Made by a program: the position numbers and the translations under genes
Notes under the pieces: generated by a model
What the model was told of the DNA's origin: nothing
The model's input: the letters and a program-made list of their open reading frames with translations, nothing else
The model's database searches: none
Part shown: positions 37,635 through 45,195 of the stretch, piece after piece
Layout: every line of letters begins with the position of its first letter
How positions within the stretch are numbered: position 1 is the first letter of the stretch
NCBI RefSeq assembly: GCF_900099835.1
Contig: NZ_FNKP01000002.1
Span: 2,170,001 to 2,234,000 of the forward strand
DNA: 64,000 nucleotides
Direction of reading: 5' to 3'
DNA from: Paraburkholderia fungorum
GTDB lineage: Bacteria > Pseudomonadota > Gammaproteobacteria > Burkholderiales > Burkholderiaceae

Positions 37635-37823
37635 TCAGACTCCCAATGCCGCTTTAACAGTCAGCGCAGCAATACAAACCAGTGCGCCAGCGAGTGATGC
37701 AAATCTCACCTTGTCGTAGATAGGATCAAGGCGCTGCATTCGTTGTTCGTCGGCGAGGGCGGCGTAGGCAGCGTCGCTAATGCAAACCTTCGCGTCTTCG
37801 GTTTCGAAGTAGGTGGAACTCAT
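37635..37823 (-). CDS. Small phage protein with C-terminal membrane helix
   Basis: A 62-residue protein whose last 20 residues form a membrane helix (ASLAGALVCIAALTVKAALG); the soluble N-terminus would face the cytoplasm or periplasm. AAAGGA precedes ATG 37,823. Function unknown. Confidence 0.6.
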   Translation of the reverse strand: MSSTYFETEDAKVCISDAAYAALADEQRMQRLDPIYDKVRFASLAGALVCIAALTVKAALGV

Positions 37824-38047
37824 GACATGTCCTTTGCTCTGGCGAAGTCGATGCACGCTCGCACTAAAATCGCTCGATCGCTTCCGATCAACACGCCGTC
37901 GCCCACTTCGTCCACGCCGAAGCTTTTGGTGACCCGGTAACGCGTTCCGCGCCACGAGAACTCGACAGAATCCTGCGAGATATCAAAATCCCGCATCTGA
38001 TCTGGATATGGAATCGCGCGAATCAGCAATTCGACGATCTTGTTCAT
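37820..38047 (-). CDS. Phage hypothetical protein
   Basis: A 75-residue protein (MNKIVELLIRAIPYPDQMRD) with a helix, beta-hairpin, helix pattern. GGGAG lies upstream; both ends overlap the adjacent genes. Function unknown. Confidence 0.55.
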   Translation of the reverse strand: MNKIVELLIRAIPYPDQMRDFDISQDSVEFSWRGTRYRVTKSFGVDEVGDGVLIGSDRAILVRACIDFARAKDMS

Positions 38048-38373
38048 GACTGGCTCCCGGTGGCCTTCGCGATTGCGGCGTCGATGTCATCCATCACGCC
38101 GTAAATTGGGTCATCGCTCGGCACTGCATCGCACGGGACTAGGCCGACATAGCGGCGCGCTTTGATCAATAGATCGAGCAGTTCTGGCGCGGCTTGAAAG
38201 AGCATCGCGACGGCTTCCGCCTCCTTTGGAGAGCATCCCGGACCCGCCTGCACATTCGCATAGACACGGTTGCAGAACTGCTCCTCGCCTTTCCGCCATC
38301 CGTAATGCTGCAGAGCAAAGACGGTAGTTCCGACTCGCTCATACGGTCCTGCCGTGTGCTTGATCTCGCTCAT
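38044..38373 (-). CDS. Phage hypothetical protein
   Basis: A 109-residue protein beginning MSEIKHTAGPYERVG, a start common among small phage proteins. A central helix reads AEAVAMLFQAAPELLDLLIKA. Function unknown; coupled to its neighbours. Confidence 0.6.
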   Translation of the reverse strand: MSEIKHTAGPYERVGTTVFALQHYGWRKGEEQFCNRVYANVQAGPGCSPKEAEAVAMLFQAAPELLDLLIKARRYVGLVPCDAVPSDDPIYGVMDDIDAAIAKATGSQS

Positions 38374-38558
38374 CCCGCACTCCTCATCTCATCGAACAAC
38401 CTCACGCGCACTGGCACAGCCCGGTCATCATCCCGGTTGTGCTTCCAGTCGCTGAATCCGGCCTCCCAGTCATCGTTGGGGTCGTATTCCGGTTCGTCGT
38501 CTTGCTCCGGTTCGGGGCGAAACAGTTCCCAAACCGCTTGATTTGCTCGTTTTCCCAC
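38370..38558 (-). CDS. Small acidic phage protein
   Basis: A 62-residue acidic protein (PEPEQDDEPEYDPNDDWEAG) with Trp and basic ends. Its stop overlaps the next start. AGGAG lies upstream of the ATG. Function unknown. Confidence 0.5.
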   Translation of the reverse strand: MGKRANQAVWELFRPEPEQDDEPEYDPNDDWEAGFSDWKHNRDDDRAVPVRVRLFDEMRSAG

Positions 38559-38888
38559 GGCGATCTCCTGTAGGAGTGCGATTTAATATGGTTGGAACCC
38601 TGGCGGATTGCAGCGTCTCGCACTGGAATTCGTCAGAGCGGTCCGTCTCGTGGACCAGCCGGATGCATCACGCACTTCTTTACTAGCGACGAGGCACAGC
38701 CCTTATCTCACCGGAGGGAGCCACACCAAGCATTTTCTTGAAGCCAGGAGGGAGTTTCAGAAACGAGGCACCTGTAACGCTGCATCTGCCGATGTTTCAA
38801 GGCCACCTTCGGCTGGGCGCTGTGTTCATAGTCCGAATTCCACGGACCCCGGCGATAGAAAAAACTACAGCGGCCGTCGCTTAGTCAT
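38559..38888. other. Gap within the leftward operon
   Basis: 330 bp without a supported gene. It has no clear hairpin or promoter; short GAGGCAC and GGAGGGAG repeats occur. It could be a decayed gene. Confidence 0.3.
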
Positions 38889-39032
38889 TCAATCCAACGG
38901 CCCAATCACCTTGGCGCGGAAGCGGAGCCACGCGAGCCAGTCGTCTTGCCGCTCTCGATCGCTAAGAACGCCATTGATCAGGTTGCCGAGGTACGCCCAA
39001 TATTCACGATCATTGGTGGTGTATTCGCGCAT
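38889..39032 (-). CDS. Small phage protein
   Basis: A 47-residue protein (MREYTTNDREYWAYLGNLIN) rich in aromatic and charged residues. AGGAG is 5 bp before the ATG. Function unknown. Confidence 0.55.
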   Translation of the reverse strand: MREYTTNDREYWAYLGNLINGVLSDRERQDDWLAWLRFRAKVIGPLD

Positions 39033-39040
39033 GGCTGCTC

Positions 39041-39286
39041 CTAGTTGAACCGGATCGTCGCGCCCTTCATCCAGCCTGAGCAGACAACGCCCTCGGTGAA
39101 TTGCCCTTTCGGGCCGCGCGCTTCGAATCCGGTTGAAAACGTATCGTGCTTGTCGCATCCGAAGAACGAATAGCCCGTCAGTTTGATGTCGGTGAAGCCC
39201 GACGCTTCCAGCGCTTTGCGAGCCGCTGTTTCGTCGGTGCAGCCGGCCATCGCGCAAAGCGCAAGAATTAGTGCGATCTTTTTCAC
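39041..39286 (-). CDS. Small phage lipoprotein
   Basis: An 81-residue lipoprotein with signal peptide and lipobox (LILALCAMAGC). The mature part has two more Cys (FFGCDKHD, VVCSGW) and beta-like segments. Start is GTG 39,286, overlapping the upstream stop. Prophage lipoproteins of this size can act in superinfection exclusion, but nothing specific shows it here. Confidence 0.65.
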   Translation of the reverse strand: MKKIALILALCAMAGCTDETAARKALEASGFTDIKLTGYSFFGCDKHDTFSTGFEARGPKGQFTEGVVCSGWMKGATIRFN

Positions 39287-39396
39287 TCCACCCCCAATTG
39301 TTTATCCGACTCACTTCCCCGATGCGTACAGCTCCATGCAATTGCCGCAGCACAGACTAGTGAGGCGGCTAGAATCCAGTAGAGGTGGGGGTTCAT
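39283..39396 (-). CDS. Very small membrane protein
   Basis: A 37-residue protein with one membrane helix (YWILAASLVCAAAIAWSC). GAGGA lies 5 bp before the ATG, and its stop overlaps the lipoprotein start, so the two are translationally coupled and may work together. Confidence 0.5.
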   Translation of the reverse strand: MNPHLYWILAASLVCAAAIAWSCTHRGSESDKQLGVE

Positions 39397-39397
39397 G

Positions 39398-39739
39398 TCA
39401 TTCCTCGATCTCGATGGGGACAGCGACGACAAGTGACCGCTCGCCTTTTGCTGCTTCCTCGGCTTTTTCAGCCGTATTCCATGTTGTGTACGACCCAATG
39501 CGGGAAAGGCTTTCGTGCGGGTACAGGTTCACGAATACCGTGCGCTTCTTCGGGGCCATACGCAGGCGCTCTTCGACATTGCTAATGGCTCGCGCATCGC
39601 CATCGGGCCATTCAATGATTGGTCGACCCTTTTTCGTTTCTCCAATTACCCAAGCATCCGAATACCACGGACTTGATTTGTCGGATCGGATTAGGATCGG
39701 ATCGCCAGCAAGGGCGCGTTGCAAATTGAATGGTTTCAT
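39398..39739 (-). CDS. Conserved phage hypothetical protein
   Basis: A 113-residue protein starting MKPFNLQRALAGDPILIR, a start widespread in prophage accessory proteins. The rest is basic and beta-rich. The start may be GTG three codons upstream. Function unknown. Confidence 0.6.
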   Translation of the reverse strand: MKPFNLQRALAGDPILIRSDKSSPWYSDAWVIGETKKGRPIIEWPDGDARAISNVEERLRMAPKKRTVFVNLYPHESLSRIGSYTTWNTAEKAEEAAKGERSLVVAVPIEIEE

Positions 39740-39741
39740 CT

Positions 39742-39891
39742 TCAGCACCAGCAGATATCATCGAGACGCACTAGGTGGCTCTCAATCACCCTACCCGTCC
39801 GGGTTTTTGCTTCAGACCGGTAGACCCATCCTTGATGGGGCAATTTGGCAAGCGCCGCTATCAAGCGGTGGACTGCGCGTTGGGCGGGCAT
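39742..39891 (-). CDS. Small basic phage protein
   Basis: A 49-residue protein (MPAQRAVHRLIAALAKLPHQ), probably a small DNA-binding or winged-helix-like fragment. It overlaps the upstream stop (TGATG). Function unknown. Confidence 0.5.
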   Translation of the reverse strand: MPAQRAVHRLIAALAKLPHQGWVYRSEAKTRTGRVIESHLVRLDDICWC

Positions 39892-40244
39892 CACACGCTT
39901 GTACCTGCAATGAGTTGCTCGATCCGATCTGCCACATCTATTGCAGTTGTGAATTCCCCGTATGACGGATAACACTCGTCATAAAATAGATACTCAGCAT
40001 CTTCTCGCCCCAGTCCGAAAAAGCCCCTAACTGCATCCCACGATTCCTCACCCTCAAATTCGGGAACTCGATCCATAGAATTCCAGCGCAGACCTTGATC
40101 TATCAGGGGCTGATAGAAACATGCATGGCCAACTGCACAGGCCGTTGTTCCGCAGTTCCACGTTCTCAGGTGAAACTTCGGTTCTGCGTCCACCGGCAGC
40201 CCGCGCAGCATCGTCACCATCTGCTCAAGTCGCTCTCGATGCAT
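39891..40244 (-). CDS. Conserved phage hypothetical protein
   Basis: A 117-residue protein with the block HLRTWNCGTTACAVGHACF, which recurs in phage hypotheticals from memory; the Cys/His spacing could bind metal. Start ATG 40,244 has GGAGAGG upstream. Function unknown. Confidence 0.65.
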   Translation of the reverse strand: MHRERLEQMVTMLRGLPVDAEPKFHLRTWNCGTTACAVGHACFYQPLIDQGLRWNSMDRVPEFEGEESWDAVRGFFGLGREDAEYLFYDECYPSYGEFTTAIDVADRIEQLIAGTSV

Positions 40245-40306
40245 ATCCCTCTCCAAATAAGTTGTACTGACGGCTTGTTAGGTGCCGATGCGGATGAAGA
40301 CGTTGG

Positions 40307-40819
40307 TTACGTCGACGCGGTTAAAGAGCCAAACAAAGCGACGTAGTCGGTATAGCGCACGAAGTCGCCGCTATCGTGGTCGGGATAGACGCCGCCACCT
40401 TCACCGCTGCTTTCGCTGAAGCGCTCCACATAAGGCAGATCAACAGATTCGCGTGCCGCCCCTTGCGCCTTCACCAACGCCCGCGACAGCCAGCGAATTC
40501 GATCCTTGACCGCTGTCATCCAGACGATCGGCATGTGCTGGCCCGGCTTCGGATTCAGCATGTCGTCGATCGACAGCTTTGCGTCGTAGTTCATGAACGC
40601 GCCGTTGGCCAACTCGTCGTCGGTCAGGTTGCCGAGCGTCAGTGCAGCGCGCTCACAGTCGTAATGGCTGCCGTGGGGATCTGCTTCGCCATTCGTGCGC
40701 CACGCCGCGGCAGGTGTCGTCGCTGAAAGCAGCTCATGCGCAAACCGGATTTCCTGCTCGGTTGCTTCCGTGCCGTAGACCTTCACGGCGATCTCGCGAA
40801 TCTTCTCTTCAGTCATCAT
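40307..40819 (-). CDS. Phage hypothetical protein
   Basis: A 170-residue protein, mostly soluble with helical N-terminal (MTEEKIREIAVKVYG) and a long central region. AGGGG precedes ATG 40,819. It is the first gene downstream of the large structured gap. Function unknown. Confidence 0.6.
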   Translation of the reverse strand: MMTEEKIREIAVKVYGTEATEQEIRFAHELLSATTPAAAWRTNGEADPHGSHYDCERAALTLGNLTDDELANGAFMNYDAKLSIDDMLNPKPGQHMPIVWMTAVKDRIRWLSRALVKAQGAARESVDLPYVERFSESSGEGGGVYPDHDSGDFVRYTDYVALFGSLTAST

Positions 40820-40839
40820 CAATCCCCTAATGTGATCTA

Positions 40840-40975
40840 GATGTTTTAGGAATGGGGCTGGTACTGATCTCCAGCATCAAGAGGTTAGCTAGTCGCCACC
40901 GTTTCCGGCGCCCGTAGGCAGAGTGACAACCCCGGCGGTGCGCATCAGTCTGCGCATTCCCATCCCAAAAACATC
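40840..40975 (-). ncRNA. Structured element A (tandem copy 1)
   Basis: A 17-nt terminal stem (GATGTTTTAGGAATGGG with CCCATCCCAAAAACATC, two mismatches) closes the element. Inside are hairpins GCTGG/CCAGC (40,857-40,875), CACCG/CGGTG (40,897-40,940) and GCGCA/TGCGC (40,940-40,955). The loops of the outer hairpins are complementary (ACTGAT with ATCAGT). Given in plus-strand letters; direction of transcription is inferred from the operon. Confidence 0.6.
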
Positions 40976-40983
40976 CAGTGGTT

Positions 40984-41099
40984 TAGCTTTCATGGAATCG
41001 GGCCGGCGCTGATCTCCGGCACAACCTGTAGCAATGTCGTCGGGCGCCCTACTGTAGCGACGGCGCATCAGCCTGCGCATTCCGATTCCATCAAAGCTA
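40984..41099 (-). ncRNA. Structured element B (tandem copy 2)
   Basis: Same plan as element A with different paired bases: terminal stem 40,984-41,001 with 41,082-41,099 (17 of 18 pairs), hairpins GCCGG/CCGGC (41,002-41,020), CGTCG/CGACG (41,038-41,062) and GCGCA/TGCGC (41,063-41,078), and complementary loops GCTGAT with ATCAGC. The compensating changes relative to element A support a conserved fold. Confidence 0.6.
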
Positions 41100-41938
41100 G
41101 TTGGTTGGCTCGGGCTTCCACCGAGCCGCCAGCCTGGGATATCGCGGCTGTCTACCCCTCAGATCCGGCCTGGCGGTCGCGGCTTCGGGCGCTTTTGGTA
41201 GTGCGTCAGCACTCAAGAGAACGCACGTCGCTTTGTCAGGGAGTTTCCTACTGGTGTTTCCGGTCTCATTAAGCCGCGCCATTTCTAACAGGGCTCTCGG
41301 ATCTGAATCTAGGCGCTATCAGGCGCTGTCTCACCGAGTCGACCGGCCTTACGCCGGATTACTTTGACAGGGAGCGAAATGCGTTCGCTTCAGTGCTGCT
41401 ACACACGCCGGCCGCTGCAACACCCTTTTGATCGGCTCAGGGTCCGGCGTGTTTTGATCTTCTCGTGACATTCGCCGCTTCCTTCATCTGGTAGCCAACA
41501 TCGGCCTAGCGCAGAGATTCTGGCGTCACGTAACGGTCGATTTGATCAGACCGTGCGGCTAGTCCCGAAGGAGGCCGCAGAATTCGATTGTTAAAGAGCT
41601 TTGCCTGACCAGGCGACGCTATGCGCCTGTGTTCCTCTACTGCGGTAAATCACGGTCTCGTCAGTGAGCGCGTTACGCTCAGACCGGCTGCGTTCTCCGC
41701 GACCGGTTTCGACCTTTATCTCTATCCAATTCCGTTTTCGGCGTCACTCCGATGTGCGTACCGGGTGACGCACCAGTTAGCCGTAATCCAACTTTGCCAA
41801 CCGGCTTGGCGCTCGCTGCGAGCGAAGCGCCCTTACTTGGTTAAGCTGCCACTTTCGAAGTACGCACACTTCGATTAGAGGCAGCAGGAATAAAATCAGC
41901 ATCCCTTCCCCTCTCCCGCTATGCGGTTGGTTTGAGAT

Positions 41939-42199
41939 TTAGGCGGCAGCCTTGGCTTCTTCCGTCGACCCGCCACAGAACGGGCAGAAGTTGAAGAACA
42001 TGCTGATTTCCTTCCCCTTCGCGCCTTTGAAGCCCGGCCTGTCGGCTTTGATTGCGTACGGCAGATACGGCCGTTCGCTCACGCCACTGCCAAACACGAT
42101 CGCGACGTTTTTCGCCTCAACCTTCGCGGCAACGCCGAGCTGCTTCGAATAATGCTCAGCAAGTCGAGCCTCGTTGTCGCGTACGCAGTTGCAAGACAT
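41939..42199 (-). CDS. Phage zinc-ribbon-like protein
   Basis: An 86-residue protein with an N-terminal MSCNC and a C-terminal FFNFCPFCGG knuckle, giving a possible four-Cys zinc site. The ATG has GGAGAG upstream. Function unknown. Confidence 0.65.
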   Translation of the reverse strand: MSCNCVRDNEARLAEHYSKQLGVAAKVEAKNVAIVFGSGVSERPYLPYAIKADRPGFKGAKGKEISMFFNFCPFCGGSTEEAKAAA

Positions 42200-42231
42200 A
42201 TCGCTCTCCAGTGAGTCTGTCGGTCTAAGAT

Positions 42232-42609
42232 TTAGTGGCTGGCAACAAGCATCAAGCCAAAACGGTCAACCCCAAGTCGGTACAGCTCATCGTCCTGACC
42301 GTAGATCCGATCCGCGAAAACGCAAATGCCTTCGTGATCAAACGCCTCGATGCGAAACGCGTACTGCGTTACGCGCACTGCTGACGCCGGCAAGGTGCGG
42401 CCCGTATGCTTCAGAATCGCCGCCTTAACTCGATCAATCTTTTTTGCTTGTGCTGCCACGACCGCGGCATCGTCTGCCTCAAGAGCCTCGACCGCGCTGA
42501 ACATGCCGAAGTTGTCCAACACGTAGCCGATCATGTCGCCGCCAGTCGGCAGCTCGGCTTTAAGCCAGGAGCCATCGAGGAACGTGATCTTGCAGATTTC
42601 GGTTTGCAT
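42232..42609 (-). CDS. First gene of the leftward operon, hypothetical
   Basis: A 125-residue protein (MQTEICKITFLDGSWLKAEL), soluble alpha/beta. ATG 42,609 has GGAGAG at good spacing and lies about 50 bp downstream of the leftward promoter, so it should be among the earliest expressed phage proteins. No family is recognised. Confidence 0.6.
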   Translation of the reverse strand: MQTEICKITFLDGSWLKAELPTGGDMIGYVLDNFGMFSAVEALEADDAAVVAAQAKKIDRVKAAILKHTGRTLPASAVRVTQYAFRIEAFDHEGICVFADRIYGQDDELYRLGVDRFGLMLVASH

Positions 42610-42665
42610 AGCGCTCTCCAATGTGACGTTGTTGGTGCGGGGTGGTGCTGCTTGGTATGGACTCT

Positions 42666-42706
42666 ATTAAACACCATGTTTAAACACGTGTCAAACACGA
42701 TGTTTC
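42666..42706 (-). promoter_or_regulatory. Early leftward promoter (PL-like) with two operators
   Basis: On the minus strand: -35 TTGACA (42,694-42,689), 17-bp spacer, -10 TTTAAT (42,671-42,666). Operator TTAAACA-CCA-TGTTTAA (42,667-42,683) covers the -10 and spacer; CAAACA-CGA-TGTTTC (42,692-42,706) covers the -35. The arrangement is that of a repressor-controlled phage early promoter. Confidence 0.8.
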
Positions 42707-42756
42707 ATTTCGCTCAAGAAATTTGTAACAGAGGAGGGGTATGTGGACTAAGCTTG

Positions 42757-42770
42757 TAAACACGTGTTTA
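42757..42770. promoter_or_regulatory. Third operator near the leftward promoter
   Basis: Perfect palindrome TAAACACGTGTTTA, same arms as the other operators with a 2-bp centre, immediately upstream of the ribosome site of the small plus-strand gene. Confidence 0.65.
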
Positions 42771-42780
42771 GGAGGCGGCC

Positions 42781-42981
42781 ATGAAACCCTTCGACGTGAT
42801 CACGATCTTCGAGCGCCTGAATGTGGAGGGTCGCGCGGGCATACCGATTGATGAGGCGTGCGCTGGCTTCGCCGGCTGGCTAGCCGATCGATGGGAGAGT
42901 TTTGAGGGTGACGACCTGGCGCTACTGACGTCAGTAGGCGCTACGCTGTGGCGGGAGGGGTTTGCGCAGAGGCAGAAATGA
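42781..42981 (+). CDS. Small operator-controlled phage protein
   Basis: A 66-residue acidic helical protein (MKPFDVITIFERLNVEGRAG). AGGAGG is 5 bp before the ATG, with a repressor operator just in front of it, and a terminator follows the stop. It is divergent from the leftward promoter, so it may be controlled by the same repressor. Function unknown. Confidence 0.65.
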   Translation: MKPFDVITIFERLNVEGRAGIPIDEACAGFAGWLADRWESFEGDDLALLTSVGATLWREGFAQRQK

Positions 42982-42983
42982 AA

Positions 42984-43006
42984 AAGCCCAGCTCGGGGCT
43001 GGGCTT
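42984..43006. terminator. Bidirectional terminator
   Basis: 9-bp perfect stem AAGCCCAGC/GCTGGGCTT with a 5-nt loop. The T-run is better on the minus strand (TTTTT), where it would end transcripts of the genes at 43,026-43,486. Confidence 0.7.
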
Positions 43007-43025
43007 CGTTGCTATTTGCTAAGAA

Positions 43026-43226
43026 TCACCGCGTAGAAGTCTTTTTGTGAACATGACGGCCTCGGACCTCGAAGGCTCCAAACTCTCCAGCCCGCCCCCC
43101 CTTTTGCGTCTTGATCATGGTGTCTTGGACTTTCACCGCAGCATGGAAAGCGCCTACGAGAGGTGCGAAGTATAGGCGCGGCGTTTCCCTTGCCGCATCA
43201 ACAAATACCTTCAATGCATCTTTCAT
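43026..43226 (-). CDS. Small basic phage protein
   Basis: A 66-residue basic protein (MKDALKVFVDAARETPRLYF) with a Gly/Lys-rich C-terminus. GGGAGA lies upstream of the ATG, which overlaps the stop of the membrane-protein gene. Function unknown. Confidence 0.55.
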   Translation of the reverse strand: MKDALKVFVDAARETPRLYFAPLVGAFHAAVKVQDTMIKTQKGGRAGEFGAFEVRGRHVHKKTSTR

Positions 43227-43486
43227 TCCGACATCTCCCTATATGCAACTTTGAACGCACTGAACAAAAAGAACAGGAGTGAAATCACGTCAAAGCCAAA
43301 AAGTACATACTCTAAAGCACTGAGACCTATCACCAAGTTCGGGTCCAAACCCCATTCCGCAAGCAGATGAACGAACCTTCCCAACAGAAAAGCTACAAGG
43401 CCGATGATTACGAACAGTGCCGCAGCTGCAGTTGCGTGTCCGGCAAATGCCAAGACCGCCTTATACAATGGTGTTTTCCCGGACAT
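43223..43486 (-). CDS. Small two-helix membrane protein in the immunity region
   Basis: An 87-residue protein with two membrane helices (AAAALFVIIGLVAFLLG and VLFGFDVISLLFFLFSAF). Being next to the repressor, it may be expressed in the lysogen and affect superinfection; that is inference from position. A promoter-like region with the palindrome TGTGT/ACACA lies upstream near 43,560-43,580. Confidence 0.55.
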   Translation of the reverse strand: MSGKTPLYKAVLAFAGHATAAAALFVIIGLVAFLLGRFVHLLAEWGLDPNLVIGLSALEYVLFGFDVISLLFFLFSAFKVAYREMSE

Positions 43487-43741
43487 TGGTGTGCGCTACT
43501 GCGCCTTCAATTTGTTTGACGTATCCGGCCGCCCAAGCTTGGCCAAACCGTTATTAACATGTGTGAATTGTACACACATACAAGGTATTCGGCTGTTAAG
43601 TTCGACAACCTATTCGGCGTGGGAGTTCGGCAACGAACCAAGGAAAGATTCGGAAGTAACTTCCCACAATGATTGGACGAATCAACCGGCCGTCTATGGA
43701 TGGACTAAAGCAAGCTATCGGTCCAGACGATAGACCGACAT

Positions 43742-44272
43742 TCATTTGGACAGCCTGCCCTCGCGTACGCGGACATCCAGCACGGTCTTGTTGTCCTGCC
43801 CGAGGTCACACTCATATATGACTGGCGTGTAAGCGCCAAATCCGTTCTGAAACTCGGCTTTGTCGCCCACATAGGTGATGATCCCGTCCTTCTTGTTCGA
43901 CCAGCGGAAGCGGCTGAACTTGGTTTCGAAGGTGCCATCAGTCCACTTCACGCTATGTTTCGCCAGCCGCTCAATGTCGTCCTGGCAGTACACGCCGGCT
44001 GCGACAACGCCTTTGTCGCCCAAGCATTGAAGGTCGTCGGCATTGCATTTTTCGGCGGCGACCGGTGTTGGGCTCTCAGCGGCTTTGGGAGCATCACCTT
44101 TGCCGCTACTCATCAGGCTCGAAGCCACCCAGAGCATCAGTCCTACAACTACGATGCCAGCCACCAGCTCGGCCGGCTTCGATGTCTTTTTGACTGGCGC
44201 GCCGCACTTGACGCACGCCTTCGACTTATTGCTTATCTCCGTGCCGCATTCTCGGCACTTGAAGAGAGCCAT
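43742..44272 (-). CDS. Zinc-ribbon membrane protein in the immunity region
   Basis: A 176-residue protein with an N-terminal zinc ribbon (KCRECGTEISNKSKACVKCG), one membrane helix (ELVAGIVVVGLMLWVASSLM), a Ser/Pro/Ala linker and a C-terminal domain with paired Cys. Similar proteins occur beside repressor genes in many prophages. It may act at the membrane in lysogens, for example in exclusion, but no activity is demonstrated. Confidence 0.65.
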   Translation of the reverse strand: MALFKCRECGTEISNKSKACVKCGAPVKKTSKPAELVAGIVVVGLMLWVASSLMSSGKGDAPKAAESPTPVAAEKCNADDLQCLGDKGVVAAGVYCQDDIERLAKHSVKWTDGTFETKFSRFRWSNKKDGIITYVGDKAEFQNGFGAYTPVIYECDLGQDNKTVLDVRVREGRLSK

Positions 44273-44315
44273 GATCTAACCCCGTTTTTTGTATTTTTTC
44301 AACTGACAACCTGCT

Positions 44316-45110
44316 TCAGTTACCGCCCGCCAACCCCGATCCTGATCGGTAGATAACTTCTCCAGCGATATGAAGTCCCTCGAGCTGGCTGGCGAGAATT
44401 ATCTTGTCTGGATATTCCGGGTTGTACGAATGGAGCCGCAAAGCCCCCTCCGGCTCCTTGAAGATCTGTTTAACCAATGGCTCATCCTCAAAGGTGACAG
44501 CATAAATCAGGCCATCTTTCACCCGAGTTTTCGCCGTACAAATCATCATCATGTCTCGATTGAACAAATAGGGCTCCATGCTCCGGCCATGAACCTGAGC
44601 CAATTTGCAATCTTGCGGACGGACGCCCAGCGCTTTGAAAAACCCAATATCAAAAGGCAGCGCTTTCTTTTGTCGTACTTCCCATTGAATCAAACCGTTC
44701 CCCGCTGAGTAACGATAGTCATAACGGTCGATCCAAACCCGATCTGCGTCGGGCTCGAGGTCTTCCGGCTTCTCCCATGTGACTAAGTTACCGCTGCCCG
44801 CAGGCAGCAATTTATCGATTACACGCTGCGTTTGCTCGCTGATCGACTCATCCTGTTTGCCAGAAACATGCAAACGAGATGCATCGATCATCTCCCCCTC
44901 GCCGGTCTGTAGCCAAACCGCGCTACATCCTATTAGTCGCTGGGCATCCAGCATTCCCTCTTTGGAAACCCCGCGCGACAGCCAGTTCGTGATTTTTTGA
45001 GGCGAGACGCCGAGCAGGCGTGCGACATCAGAAGGGCCGACCGCACCCTTCAAAACCCTGGCGGCCTCCAGCAGCCGCTCTCCGCTCGCTTGCTTCGATT
45101 TATCTTTCAT
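44316..45110 (-). CDS. CI-like prophage repressor (S24 peptidase family)
   Basis: A 264-residue repressor. N-terminal helix-turn-helix (SDVARLLGVSPQKITNWLSRG) and a C-terminal S24 domain with catalytic S177 (HGRSMEP) and K214 (PLVKQI). A likely self-cleavage site is A136-G137 (YSAGNG). The 37-residue Ser-Lys spacing equals that of LexA. It should hold lysogeny by binding the TTAAACA operators and be inactivated through RecA after DNA damage. ATG 45,110 is chosen because the longer frame crosses the operator region. Confidence 0.85.
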   Translation of the reverse strand: MKDKSKQASGERLLEAARVLKGAVGPSDVARLLGVSPQKITNWLSRGVSKEGMLDAQRLIGCSAVWLQTGEGEMIDASRLHVSGKQDESISEQTQRVIDKLLPAGSGNLVTWEKPEDLEPDADRVWIDRYDYRYSAGNGLIQWEVRQKKALPFDIGFFKALGVRPQDCKLAQVHGRSMEPYLFNRDMMMICTAKTRVKDGLIYAVTFEDEPLVKQIFKEPEGALRLHSYNPEYPDKIILASQLEGLHIAGEVIYRSGSGLAGGN

Positions 45111-45130
45111 GCGCCGAATCTTTGCATAAG

Positions 45131-45186
45131 TAAACAAAATGTTGTTACACGTAGCGTTTGACAACGGGATAAACATGGTGTTTAAT
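45131..45186 (+). promoter_or_regulatory. Early rightward promoter (PR-like) with operators
   Basis: -35 TTGACA (45,158-45,163), 17-bp spacer, -10 TTTAAT (45,181-45,186): the same two hexamers and spacing as the leftward promoter. Operator TAAACA-TGG-TGTTTA (45,170-45,184) covers spacer and -10; a weaker one, TAAACA-AAA-TGTTGT, is at 45,131-45,145 on the repressor side. Confidence 0.8.
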
Positions 45187-45195
45187 TGATACACC

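Larger units (their letters stand above)
40820..41938. other. 1.1-kb non-coding, hairpin-rich region in the leftward operon
   Basis: No ORF here has both a ribosome site and convincing composition. The left part holds two structured elements (listed separately). The rest has many short hairpins: GGCTCGG/CCGAGCC near 41,107, CAGGCG/CGCCTG near 41,610, GAGCG/CGCTC near 41,667, a nested GGCGC...GCGCC at about 41,808-41,832, and CGAAGT/ACTTCG near 41,857. A weak 61-codon ORF (41,097-41,282, minus) is the best coding alternative. Confidence 0.5.

Noticed and set aside
38608-39048. 146-codon plus-strand ORF
   Set aside because: It runs antisense across the supported 47-residue gene, has no ribosome site and unnatural composition.
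40889-41282. Minus-strand ORFs of about 61-63 codons over and beside elements A and B (GMRRLMR repeats)
   Set aside because: Neither has a ribosome site, they are in different frames, and paired-base covariation explains the conservation better. Kept as the alternative in the finding.
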